DNA from: Thelephora terrestris | Lineage: Eukaryota; Basidiomycota; Agaricomycetes; Thelephorales; Thelephoraceae | Assembly: GCA_015956445.1 (NCBI GenBank) | Contig: WIUZ02000005.1 | Coordinates: forward strand, 868,001-932,000 | Length of the DNA stretch: 64,000 nucleotides | Direction: 5' to 3' | In this document: positions 1 to 10,329 of the stretch, piece by piece | Numbering within the stretch: position 1 is the stretch's first letter | Layout: the number at the start of each line of letters is the position of its first letter | Notes under the pieces: model-generated | Databases searched by the model: none | The model's input: only the letters and a program-made list of their open reading frames with translations | What the model was told of the DNA's origin: nothing | Position numbers and translations under genes: made by a program

Positions 1-413
1 ACGGATTACTTCATCATAGATAAGTTTCCCCTTGCTCTCAGGCCATTTTACACCATGCCGGATGCCGTGGACCCGGTGCGTGACTGTCGAAACCTATTCA
101 ACCACAATCAAGGCTGAGCAATCCTCTGCATTCACAGACCCTTTCAAACTCGTACGATTTCTTCATGCGGGGTGAAGAAATTTTGTCAGGTGCACAACGT
201 ATCCACGACCCTACTTTCCTCGAGAAGAGAATGCGCGAGGTGGGAATTGATCCGCAGTCCATGAAAGGGTATCTGGACGCCTTCAAGTTGGGGTGCGCAC
301 CTCATGGAGGGGGAGGTATTGGCTTGGAACGAGTGGTGATGCTATTCTTGAAATTGAATAACATTCGAAGAGCGAGTTTGTTCCCCAGGGATCCGAAACG
401 CCTCGAACCCTAG
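1..413 (+). CDS. DPS1: Aspartyl-tRNA synthetase, cytosolic, C-terminal part (5' end outside window)
   Basis: This is the 3' end of a class II aminoacyl-tRNA synthetase that charges tRNA-Asp with aspartate in the cytosol. Exons are 1-75 and 138-413, joined in phase 0 over a 62-base intron with GTGCGT...CACAG ends. The first exon reads [17 protein letters not shown], typical of fungal and animal AspRS. The second carries motif 3 of the class II fold, [14 protein letters not shown], with the ATP-binding arginine, and ends in the conserved [12 protein letters not shown]. The product terminates at the usual point for the family, so the 3' end is complete. The 5' part, with the anticodon-binding domain and motifs 1 and 2, lies left of the window. 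Family assignment is firm. Confidence 0.95.
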
Positions 414-919
414 GTTGGATGAAATGCCGGTGGAGAAGATGATCACCATAGAGTTGTGCACGTACATACCTGGCCAGCCTCTGTATAGCATTTCCCTGTG
501 TTGGGAGCACCGGTTCTTTCACGTTCTTGTCGCCTCCGCTCGTATACGCGCGCCGACGTCCAGTCTCAAAACTCACTCAAGGGTTTTCCGTGGCCGTCGT
601 GCCAACGCCTGCTAGCGTCGGCCAACACGCTTTTCTCGGCCGTCGCGGCCGTTCTCGGACCTTTTGTGCGCCGAGAGGTCACGACAACGCTGTGTTGTCG
701 TCCGAACACACGGCAAACACGCGACTTTGTCTCATTGCCGCCCACAGTGCACGATCGGGGTGTGGCCCCTGTTCATCGCGCCAACGCACAAAGAATGAAC
801 TCGTTGCGTTTTTTTTTGGCTTCCCATGGTTCTCGTCCCCCTCCTCCACCAGACCTCGCCCCTTCCTACAACCGTCCCATCCCTATCACTCGGCCGGACT
901 CGAGAACGTCACCTGAACC
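414..919. other. Intergenic, no gene seen
   Basis: About 0.5 kb between the AspRS stop and the next start codon. It should hold the AspRS 3' UTR and the promoter and leader of the next plus-strand gene. The part just before position 900 is pyrimidine-rich on the plus strand, as in many fungal leaders. Open frames here lack conserved motifs and overlap each other on both strands. Confidence 0.6.
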
Positions 920-2603
920 ATGGCCTCTGGCGATAGGAGTAGTTTCCCTGAGATCCCTGGCGCTTGGATATCTCAAGAATTGGATCTGGACCTGTCACTC
1001 CCCGCTTCCTTGACACCACCCTCTAGCAAACAAACTGCGTATATCGGGACATCACTGGGATGGTCATCTAACCCTCCCCCCTCTTGCGATCCCCCTCCAT
1101 CCTCGACCGCGTCGGTCGTTCATTCAACCCCCCGTGCCTCGTATGATCCTTTAGGTAACGGCACCTGCGACCACAGAGTCAAAAGGGCGTCCTTTCCTAT
1201 GTACTTCGCCCCAAAAATAGCTGAGGAGGCCTCTCCCCAGGTAGGCGGCTTTCGAAATATGTGTCGAATCCTTCAGTTAACACCAGGATTTCGCTTAGAG
1301 TACTCTGTCGCTGTTTCACGAGACACCTCTCCACTCACCAATCGATGCTCCGCCATTCCCTCTACCCAGAGAGCCCACTCGAACGTCGTCAGGAGATACC
1401 TCCTCCATATATTCTGGTGTTACCGGTCTCACCTTCGATCCACCTGTGTCTCCTCTCTCCAAATGCAACTCTGACTTCGGCTTTCCAACCTCCCAAGAAG
1501 ATATGGCACGTATAGGGTTTGCCTCGCGCGAGTCACTTAACTACTCGGTAATCGATGCATGCCCCTCTCCGGCACCTATAAACATCATCACATCCATCCC
1601 TTCAATCGCGTCAGACTTGCAACTTCACAACTTCCTTATTTCCGACGAGCAACCAATCGAACGACACTCTGCCTATTTCTCCGTGGCGGAAGATATCGAT
1701 AATTTCTCAGTGTCCCAAAGAAGTGATGAAGAAGTGGAACCTGCTCACGAGGCCAGTACTTCTTCCGGATCGGATTCGTATATTCCTTCCGCGGAGGAAG
1801 CACACCATCAAATCTTCTGGCAAGAAAACCCCGCCCCCCATCGGCCGACCGTTCGGGTCGAAGTCCGAAGCAATGTGCTTCAATCGCATGGGGAGGGAAC
1901 GATGAGACAAGAGTCGTTCTCTTACGCTTGCGAGTCGCTCCCATACGACGCAGGACTTCGGCCCCACGCATATGTCGATAATCAAGAACACACCACCCAT
2001 GGCAAACATCACCTCGAAGCAATTACGGAAGATGTTCGCAGCATGGACGAATTTATGGAAGGTCACGTCGCGGACAAATCAAAACGCCCCACGATTTTCC
2101 GTAGGCTTGTGCAGGGGAAGAAGATATCGAAATTGATAGCATTCGGTCCCCTCAAGTCCCAAAAACCACCAAATCGTTTCTCCGTTGACTCACGCGCCAC
2201 CAGCTTGCAATCCCAAGCCGCATCCTCCTCAATGACGAACTCTGCGTATCATGACTCGGGAACCTCTAATCATTCAAACCGCCCTGGCTGTTCTCCCTCT
2301 CTAACCCCATCTTCATCACCGCCCCCTTACGCTGTTCTCCCCAAGAAAAGACACCGCGCTATCTTCAGAAGGACCTGGTCCGGTCCGCGACCGTTATCTA
2401 TGTTCGTTATCCCCAAGCCGGGGATAGAAGGGAAACTCACACCTTCCCCGAGAGAGCTCTCGACGTGCTTGCCAGCCGACGTGAATCATCCCCCTCTTTC
2501 TCCTCCTACATCTCCAGAGATGCAGAATGCGCAGATTTCAGAGGCCGATATTCATGGGAGGTCGTACGGCCCCTCGCGGCTTGTGAACTGGGACATCGTT
2601 TGA
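920..2603 (+). CDS. Unknown Ser/Pro-rich protein, 541 residues
   Basis: I do not recognise this protein. Two exons, 920-1240 and 1299-2603, join in phase 0 over a 58-base intron (GTAGGC...CGCTTAG). Without the intron the first frame stays open into a different frame, but the sequence after 1299 only reads sensibly (GVTGLTFDPPVSPLSK) in the spliced frame. The start ATG at 920 has a good context (accATGG). The product is low in hydrophobic segments and rich in Ser, Pro, His and Asp. It has an acidic middle part and a basic C-terminal third with patches such as KKRHRAIFRR followed by SPP repeats, as in a disordered regulatory or cytoskeletal protein. No signal peptide, membrane span or catalytic motif is visible. 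Confidence 0.7.
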
Positions 2604-3092
2604 AAAGTCCCTGTTTGCGCAATCTCTGACGAGAATGGCGTCGGCCATGGCTCATTGCCCATCGAGGAATAGCCCGCTCATGACGCGAAGTTCCCATCCC
2701 CTCTCGACTCTCTAATCCTCTCACGAACTACCGTCACACTCCTTTGTCCGTTCCGGTTATTATATGGCTGAAAACTGTAGACTCATCTCAACTATCGCTC
2801 CGCGCATCCCCCTCCATGATCATTGCATTTAGATCGGGTATTTTATGTCTCAGCTCATCCGCATTTGTTTTTTATATGATACTTACAACCAACCACGTTT
2901 TCTTTTCCCCTCCCACTCTCAATGTACAACAACAGCAACGGAATCCATTCATTAGATGTCGTTACATGGTCATGATCGTTACAAGTCGTCAATAGGCAAT
3001 GATGGGGTAAGGAGAGCGAACGGCGCAAATCGAAAGCAAAGAGCGACCTCGATGAATGAATGTGTGAGATCGGGGACATTACAGTGTCGTTA
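2604..3092. other. Convergent intergenic region, no gene seen
   Basis: About 0.5 kb between two convergent genes, expected to hold both 3' UTRs. It is AT-richer than its neighbours, with T-runs near 2860-2900 (tttgttttttatatg). No conserved frame is visible. Confidence 0.6.
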
Positions 3093-3798
3093 CTACAACC
3101 CTAGAACGGAAAGAAGAATCACGATGGCGACGAAGGTGGTCTGCACGGGATACTTCGGGTAGGAGCCACCATTGGAAGTCGCGGTGGGGGTGGGAGAGGA
3201 AGTGGGAGTGGGAACTTCTGAATCGACACCGGAGACGTTGCCAAAGAGGGTCGAGGCGAATGCGCAAAGGTCGCGCAAGTTGTTAACCACGGCGGGCAAG
3301 GAGGCGTCGTCGCCCAATACCCATGTCTGGTTTGTCTGGCCAAAGCTTTGATCGCGGTTAGTTCCTGATGCTCTGGGACTGTGGGTGTGTTCTGGTGCTC
3401 ACCAGTCGACACACTGAGGAAAAGCAGCGCGGAACGTGTCGGTGCAAGCGCATTGAAGGACGCTGATAAAAGCGCCCGGGTTAAATATGACCTAGAAAAC
3501 CCAGGTCAGTACGATCCGCCGCCGGCTCTCCTCTGGTCTTGGAGGTCAAGCGCTTCCTTGTTTTCTTTTCACGTACCATGGAAAAATTGGCAAGAACTGG
3601 GCAGGCTTGGGCGCAGCTATTGATGTTCGGGTAATCTGCCTCGCAGATGGGGCACGATGGGGGGGTCGGAGGGAAGTAAGGAGTGGTACGACGCTGCAAA
3701 GTGGGTGAACCGTCGATGTCTGGCAACGACAGGGACAACACGAGTGATACAGAGGCCAATAGGCTGAAGAACAGGAGCCACAAATACGAGAGCCGCAT
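3093..3798 (-). CDS. Small Cys-rich secreted protein with GPI-anchor signal, 187 residues
   Basis: Three exons, 3798-3577, 3491-3403 and 3345-3093, give 187 residues with consistent phases. A clear signal peptide starts the protein (MRLSYLWLLFFSLLASVSL). The mature part has about nine cysteines (CPIC, SCAQAC, CACTDTF, CVDC) in a compact domain. It is followed by a Ser/Thr/Pro linker (PTPTSSPTPTATS) and a short hydrophobic tail ending VAIVILLSVLGL, the usual layout of a GPI-anchored cell-wall protein. The Cys pattern resembles the many secreted proteins of basidiomycetes annotated as CFEM-like or extracellular membrane proteins, but I cannot show the canonical CFEM spacing. Function is unknown. 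A cell-surface or host/substrate-facing role is inference. Confidence 0.75.
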
Positions 3799-4178
3799 AA
3801 TTAAGCTTGTATGCTATGTGAACAGGTGTTGTCCCTTGAGATCTTGACGTCGTTGCCAGAAACCAAGTCAATTGATGCAGTGATCGGCGGCTTCGAAACC
3901 TGGGGCAGGGCGCATTCACTTGTATTTCTCAGGCTTAGACAGTACTGCACTCCTTGGCTCTCTACGTAAATTCTCTATAGTATCCTAGACTATAGACGGT
4001 AAAATCGGTCAGGTGCCTCCGCGCATGGCAAAATCATCACCAGCGAAACCCAGGCGTTAGGAGGAATTTCCCAGCTAAGTTATACCGTGGATCAGCGTTA
4101 ACTTTATAGTGAAACATTGGGTAACTTACATGGACCAAAATTTCACGAACACCATCAAAAATGGAACCCAAAAGACGT
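3799..4178. other. Intergenic, promoter side of the Cys-rich gene
   Basis: About 0.4 kb between the ELP5 stop and the start of the Cys-rich gene, both on the minus strand. It should hold the ELP5 3' UTR and the promoter of the secreted protein. No conserved frame is seen. Confidence 0.55.
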
Positions 4179-5300
4179 TTAAATGTCTAGGTCTTCGTCG
4201 GGGTCGTCGTCATCGATGTCGTCCGCAGAGTCTGGGTCGTAGTAGATTGCGCCCTGGATCTTGGGGGGATCGTCGCCTAGAAGCTCATCCTCAGTTTTGT
4301 CCATGTTAAGTTGCATGAAACAAACCTTGGTGCATATATGGGAGGGGGACCTGAGCCCGGGCCGCTTGTTGGGAGGGCGTCAGGTTCAGGTTAAATGAAA
4401 GGTCTGTGGTAGGATCTGCGACAGTATTCTAGGAAAACATCAGTACAGCGTCCCTGAGGATACTCGGGATGCACCAACCGTCTCGGATGATATCTTTTTG
4501 GATCCCCATAGTTCTTCCAGCTGAGCAAGGTCTTTCAGTTCACAGAAACCGTTTGGCGACTTCCAGCCTCGTAGTTTTCTCTCGATAGCTCGCCTTCGAC
4601 TCCCGTTCTGTCCACCACGAACGATAGTCTCAACTACAAACTCATCGGTAACGTGCGAGCCAAAGCCTTCACCTCCATAGACGATCGCATCGATGTCATG
4701 CTGACGTTCTGATATCGGGAGGAAGACGGACCAGAACTTTGGCTCCGGTGAAAGCGGCGGAGGCGGTGTCATATAATTTGCAGATATGTGAAGCAGCGGG
4801 GAAGTTGGGTACGCCGTATGCAGCACTAGAGATGAAGAGAAGGACGTTTGGCTGAGGTGAGCGACCAGGTCCTTGCTTTCGTGGGACTGAACTACGTGGA
4901 GTAGAACGTTTGTGTTCTGTCGCTTCCTGACCTTCTTTAGGAGCGTGACGACGGCAGATACAGACCCTATGTCAGACAGTAGCGCGTCGATAGAGTCAAT
5001 CACCACAGTCACGGGTTCATCGCCTCGAGTGGGTCCAGTGTCAGCGAGAAAACATCATGCTGTACACGACATACCAGCAGGGATGCTGTCGAGCAAATCG
5101 GGCTGTTCATCCGAGTAACCTGGTATCCTATCGGTCCAATCGAAGACCGTCAGATTATCTTGCTTCCCGACGAGAAGTTCAGAGGGGTAGAGAAAAGCGA
5201 AAAATAAGATTCGATCCTTCGAGCTGCTTATGAGCTCCCTAAAGACAGGCAAGGCAGATTGAGATGCAGAGGATTGTACGATTGTCAGACCGTTGCTCAT
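4179..5300 (-). CDS. ELP5: Elongator complex protein 5
   Basis: This is a subunit of the Elp4-Elp5-Elp6 subcomplex of Elongator, which modifies wobble uridines in tRNA. Four exons, 5300-5075, 5023-4479, 4428-4326 and 4276-4179, give 323 residues, close to yeast Elp5. Family signs are VFDWTDRIPGY, TVVIDSIDALL (the RecA-like fold core), the late block DLSFNLNLTPSQQAARAQV and the acidic C-terminal end AIYYDPDSADDIDDDDPDED. The last two small exons were found only by phase and conservation. The middle frame otherwise runs on to a stop at 4440, a false C-terminus. The donor at 4478 (GTTGGT) and the donor at 4325 (GTTTGT) both fit GTNNGT. The start at 5300 leaves a normal N-terminus. Confidence 0.9.
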
Positions 5301-6850
5301 GATTGACTGAAAAACAAGGTCTGCCAGTCGACGCGGTGGCGCTGGCCGGCGCAATCTCGTCCTCCAACTCTGACTGGGTCTTCAAGGACGTCAACCACAT
5401 CAACTCGCTGCTTTCTTACAACCCAGACAGAAGGTCACCGCACGGATGGAATAGTGGTATTCAGAACGCTCTAACTTGTTTTTTTCGCCTTTTCCGGGAC
5501 AAATGCCTGTTTGCCTGGCTGCTCCTGGATCATCAAGGTTGTTGTGGTATCCTGTGATGATAGCTCGTGAGGCCGAAGGTTCTCCACTGTTTGCTGATGC
5601 CACCACTGGGATCTTCGTTCAGGAGACACCTTGTCGACACCCCAATGACGTCTACGATGTCCAACCCCACTACACATGCGATCTACGCACCGTTCCTTCC
5701 AACTCGCTCGTGTTCAGCCTACCAGATCAAGTCATCTGCTGCGGGTACCGCTTCGTATGCAATAGGTGTGTTTTCCGTGGGCTTTCTAGGGTAAATACAC
5801 GATCAAGGTCGGATCCAGGTTGGTCTCTAGAAATGAATGTGTGTGGTGGGTGTTATTGGACCAGCTGAGTGGGAGATTTTTTCGGTCGCTCAATTGACGC
5901 TTCCTTTTATTCATAGACCGGTCGAAATGTCCAACATCCAGCAGCTTGGACAGTTTTCTTGTGGTCAGGTTCCGGTCACCGATAAGGCTCTTGGATGATC
6001 ATCGCGGACTGTCGTCCACTCCTCCAGCGCTGTGTGTAACTCGAGTTTCCCTGTCTTTGTTTCAGTCTTGATCTTGGATTTCACGGGGCCCACGTCGTCC
6101 CGCGAAGTTCTTTGGAATCCGCTGATTAGCGTTGTTTGGTTTCCCCGCTTTTTACCCTGTGATTCTGGTGGTGACGATAAAAAGGGCTCCCCACTTTTTG
6201 TCGGATCATCTAGCCCAGTATAGCCATGCCCATGAGCTGGCTAAACAGCGGCGGGTGGTGGCGGCAGTTCTCCCATGCGTGGCCGTGGGTTCTATCCGGC
6301 ATTGACTCTTCGTACTTGAGACGGCGGATCCGCGCTGTGGTCTCTGCATGAGATGATGGGCGTGTTGGGTGGCTGGCATAGGGATGGTTGTTTCACCTTT
6401 ATAGGGTGGAATTAGCTGGGGCTGGACGTCTGCAAGTGTCGCTATATGGGTAGAACATAGGTCTCTCCGGTTCCGTCGCTTTTCCTCGTTCACGATCACA
6501 CCCTGTGCATGAAGAGCATCCACAAATTCACCGGCCAACGGTGGGAGTAGTGGCCTTTTTTCACGGGCGACGCTGGGATTTGGAGCTATGGTGATACCTG
6601 GACGCTGACCAAGCTACACGGGCGCGTACGGTCATTGCCCTTTCTTTCGCTGCCTTTCAGGGTTTTTTCCCTCGCCTCATGCACGCGTGCACATGGCCGG
6701 ATCGGGCATTCAAACTCCTTTCATCTGGTCCAGCAATGGGGGACTGAATATCCATGGCGGGGAGTAGCCATGCCGGCTGGGATGCCCGTGGATCAAAGCG
6801 CTACCGCATCAATCGTATGCCACCCTCCTGTGTGGCCCATGCCCTCTGTC
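5301..6850. other. 1.6 kb without a supportable gene
   Basis: Between the ELP5 start and the TATA box of the next gene. Several short frames look partly protein-like, notably plus strand 5319-5430 (AISSSNSDWVFKDVNH) and 5640-5780. None carries a motif I know, none connects to another by clean splice sites over a convincing length, and both strands have stops. It may hold a decayed gene or simply long promoters. I could not decide. Confidence 0.5.
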
Positions 6851-6858
6851 TATAAAAG
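6851..6858 (+). promoter_or_regulatory. TATA box for the gene starting at 6944
   Basis: TATAAAAG lies 86 bases before the start codon, with a pyrimidine-rich leader between them. A good TATA match this close to a start is uncommon in this window. Confidence 0.65.
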
Positions 6859-6943
6859 AGTGCCTATCACGATCCTTTACGCCACCATAGTTACCACCTT
6901 CTCTTCACTGTCCTTCCCGCCGCTGCGTGAAACAACATCAACT

Positions 6944-7432
6944 ATGGCTGATCGGACATATACCGTTGACACTGCCTCAGATGGGTGCACTCCGAGATAT
7001 TCTGAAGTGCATTGCGATGCCGATGTTTTGCTGAGAGAGCTTCCTGCGATGACAAATTGCGTCAGAGTGAGTGGCGCTCCCCCCCTTTTCGTGACTTTGG
7101 ACATGAAACTGATCGAGAGGCGTAATGACATATAGGTGAGCGAAGACGTTATCATCTGGTATCACTGCGATCGGCATTGGTACCAGGGAAAGGTCGTGCT
7201 CAAAGAATCAGAGGTATGTCTCGGTTTTGTTGGTATCCTTCTTGACTCCACGACTGATATGCGATTTCCTTGCAAGAGGTACCAAGTCGAATTCCGATAC
7301 ACTAGTGGACCCAGAGTGAGGAAGTGGTACGAACCCTCGTGCGGTTGTATCAGGCCCGATACCCTCGAAACTCGAATGGTTCTGAGAGCCCATGGGTTCG
7401 ACGTCATTTCGAAACCCACTGCCAAGTTCTGA
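6944..7432 (+). CDS. Small SH3/Tudor-like protein of unknown function, 118 residues
   Basis: Three exons, 6944-7066, 7136-7213 and 7277-7432, keep phase 0 throughout and give 118 residues. The middle and end read DVIIWYHCDRHWYQGKVV then YQVEFRYTSGPRVRKWY. This alternation of short beta strands with aromatic residues recalls SH3-like barrels (Tudor, chromo-barrel, agenet). The likeness is by eye only and does not prove family membership. No signal peptide or membrane span is present. It has its own TATA box and sits alone in a gene-poor pocket between ELP5 and the GNAT gene. A role in binding modified protein or nucleic acid would be inference. Confidence 0.65.
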
Positions 7433-7611
7433 AGAGTTTTTCTTTCTATTGTCGTAGACATGCTTTCGTGTTGTATTTTTCGCACCAAAATGTATTGACG
7501 TTGTACACTACATTCTAGCTATAAGCAGTTTGTATAGTAATGGGTTGCATGGGATCCGATTCTTACATGTGGACGGACAGTGAAGCAAAGGATTGAAAGA
7601 TCAAAAGAAAG

Positions 7612-8488
7612 CTACTTTCTTGGGGTGGCAGGAGCCGAACGGGACTTGGTTTGCTGCAGCTGCTCCCACTTCTCCTTGGTGAGCAACGCGGTTCCAACCT
7701 CCCAAGTGATGTAGTGACCATTTTTGCGAGAAGAAGCGATCTTGAAACCTTGCTGTAGATAGGCCTTCTTGACGTGAGGGTGGAGCATGGAGTATGGTGC
7801 TTCGACTGAAGTGATATCAGGGGAAGCAAAGAGTCTGGGTATCGCGTGGGTGAGAAGATCGTTCTGAACACCAGATTCGCGGTATGGGTCGGCGATGTAG
7901 TAGTGACGAACGTATGCACGTCCAGGTTGATCGGGTCTAGGCGCCGCATCAATGGCGAGAAGACCAATGACCCTACCCTCGTACTCGAGGAGATCAAACG
8001 AGGAGGGTGGTTTGCCATAGGTTTTTTCGATATTGACAAGGTCTGGAGCGGCCATTGCCTTTTCGACGCCGCGTTCAAAGTAGGGACGATTTACCCTACA
8101 TCTAGAATTTAGACGTGGAACCAGCGCGTATTTGGCTTTTACTTACCAGTCAAAATAAAATAAGATTGGAAAGGCCATGGCCGCAAAAGCAGGAAGGGGA
8201 GCAAGCATGGAAAGAAGGCCGCCGAATGATTGGGAACTCGGCCACCAATCCATGAAATCGACAAACGCGTAGGACAGCACGACCCATACTGCGACCGTGA
8301 ATGGGTGGAAGTAACCTAGGGAGTATCGTTGTCAGAATTTGGAAATTTGAGGGTAAGCTAACTGCCAAGGACGAACTTCGTTTGTTGGCTTCGGCCAGCG
8401 GTTCCATGATGGACTTGGAGATTGTGAACCTGGCCACATCGAGGTCTTCTGGTGCGTAAGGACGTATTCCAAGTCGTGAGTGAGCCAT
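7612..8488 (-). CDS. Membrane-associated GNAT-type N-acetyltransferase, 254 residues
   Basis: Three exons, 8488-8377, 8315-8147 and 8095-7612, give 254 residues. The N-terminus (LGIRPYAPEDLDVARFTISKS) is a typical first strand and helix of the GNAT fold. Two hydrophobic stretches follow at about residues 40-60 (FTVAVWVVLSYAFVDFM) and 70-93 (LLSMLAPLPAFAAMAFPILF). The GNAT core then resumes with the strand GRVIGLLAIDA, the strand YVRHYYIADPYRESGVQNDLL around the acetyl-CoA site, and the closing ALLTKEKWEQLQQ. Inserted membrane segments after the first helix are known in a family common in basidiomycetes. The acceptor substrate is unknown. The gene is divergent from the dienelactone hydrolase, with 149 bases between the starts, so the two may share a promoter. 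Confidence 0.8.
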
Positions 8489-8637
8489 AGCTAGAGGGAA
8501 ACGGGAAGAGGTAGCGCGAGTCGGAAGGATGAAAAGTAAGAACCGGATGATGCCGTTGGTTGAACTTTGGGAACGTTCGTAGCAATAAACCACGTGGCTG
8601 TTGATCGACCCGTCCCTGATTGTTCGCTTCATTCGAC

Positions 8638-9996
8638 ATGCTTATCACAAAAACGTACCACGATATTCCCTCTGCCCTGGACAATGGGAAGCCGATGAGG
8701 ATATTCGTAATTGCACCCAACGTTCCGGGATATCCTCAAGCCAAATTCCCAGGTAGACTAGCGTTCGCCGAGGCCTTGGGGTCAAGTCGGAGATCACCCA
8801 TCTAACTTGCGCTCAAAGGTGTTGTCTGTTTTTCTGAGATCTACCAGGTCACTGGCCCAGTCGAGCGGTTCGCCGGTCAGATCGCCAGCCATGGATACGT
8901 TGTCGGTGGGTCAGGGCAATTATACCCCCTCATGACAGCCAGTAGGTGCGATTGACCTTGGCTCAGCATGCCCGTCCACCTACCACGAATTTGAGGGCCC
9001 AGAGCCAATTCCTTACGACACCGAAGGTAAAGACGGTACTCAGTCTGGTATCAACCCAAGCCTCAATCATTCCCAGGGACGGACAGAGGGAACGACTACA
9101 AGGTACCCACGTGCCCGCCCTTGAATAAGTCCAGATCCGATGTTTCTCACACGAACTGACGAACCCCTCTTGGCAAGATTGAGAAAACGATCGCGGCATA
9201 TGATGAGGTGATTGCGCCTCCATTCAGGTGTCTTATGCGACCCATTTATCGCCGGTGGCGCAACCGAAGGACGCCACTTTGTCCATAGATCTTCTTTGCA
9301 GTTTACCGAATTGCAATGGTCGTATTGCGGCGACTGGAATGTGTCTTGGAGGACACCTGGTATGTACTCGCCCTCGGTTAAGCGTATGAATTTGTCCAGC
9401 TGATCCACAATCTCAGGCATTCCGGGTTTGTGTCGGGATTATGAATTGAAATCCATCGATTGACGCGCCTGGTAGGCCGCTTTTGATCACAGGGTTCTGG
9501 CTTCCGTCTGCTTTTTCGCGACGGACATTCATTCAGCCACCCTCGGCAAGGATAAGAATGACGATAGTCTCATCAGAGTTCGCAGGGGCGATCTGACGGG
9601 CAAGGGCGAACTTGTTGTGCGTACTATATCGCCCTCTTGTAGGGTGGATATCTGGGATCCTCACCTCGGTTAGATGATATTCGGAAAACAAGATACCCAC
9701 GTCCCACGGGAAGGGCGGGACCTTATCAGGAAGGAGGTGGAGGATGCCGACGTCATTGCATCGGTACGTGTCCGACCTGATCCGCGATCAGTTGACCGTT
9801 CTGACAGGAAGATGGGCAGTTTCTGGAGGTGCAAGCACAACACGCGTTTATTCGAGACGAGTCGTCCAAGGGTCGTTGGGATGCGGCACTCACACGCTCC
9901 CTGTTCTCATTCATGTTGGAGGCGTTTGAGAGGACGGTGGGCCGCGACCTGGGACCACGCGATGGGGCGCTGAAACCTATCGAGCATGTCTGCTAA
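8638..9996 (+). CDS. Dienelactone hydrolase family protein (carboxymethylenebutenolidase-like), 274 residues
   Basis: This is an alpha/beta hydrolase of the dienelactone hydrolase family, known for opening lactone rings in aromatic-compound breakdown. Ten exons: 8638-8752, 8819-8905, 8967-9026, 9077-9102, 9178-9207, 9270-9359, 9417-9425, 9476-9616, 9674-9763 and 9820-9996. The conserved order is visible: FPGVVCFSEIYQVTGPVERF, CPSTYHEFEGPEP, GMCLGGHL, FFATDIHS, MIFGKQDTHVPREGRDLIR and AQHAFIRDE. The triad is Cys131, Asp193 and His224. Exon 7 has only nine bases (Ala-Phe-Arg), but the family sequence requires it. No internal stop or frame error remains after splicing, so the gene looks intact despite having nine introns in 1.36 kb. 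Confidence 0.88.
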
Positions 9997-10329
9997 AAGT
10001 GGAAATAAGATCAGGCTCAGAGGTCTGCTGCTGACTGTACCAAGTACACTTAAGTTACGGATCTATTGCGTAAATGTAATCCTCATAAAACCGCCTCGAG
10101 GAGGCAGTGCAAAGACTCACATTTTTGAGTTCCAATCACGTGGACACCTCTTACTCGAAAACCTCCCTCCTCATTTGCCACATAACTGTCGCCTGGTGTA
10201 GGGCACTCCGCCCCCGTACACGTTCCCCGAACTCACAAGTTCTGTAGCCAGGCCAAAGTCGAAGTGCTTTTCCTGCGAATTGGTTCCCCTCGTTCCAACT
10301 CACACGGATCGGCTAAATACCGGCTCGAT
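9997..10329. other. Intergenic, promoter of the SNF2 gene
   Basis: About 0.33 kb between the hydrolase stop and the SNF2 start. An in-frame ATG at 10264 would add 22 residues to the next protein. I prefer the ATG at 10330 because it opens directly on the conserved-looking motif SPIDLTLEDD. Confidence 0.5.
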
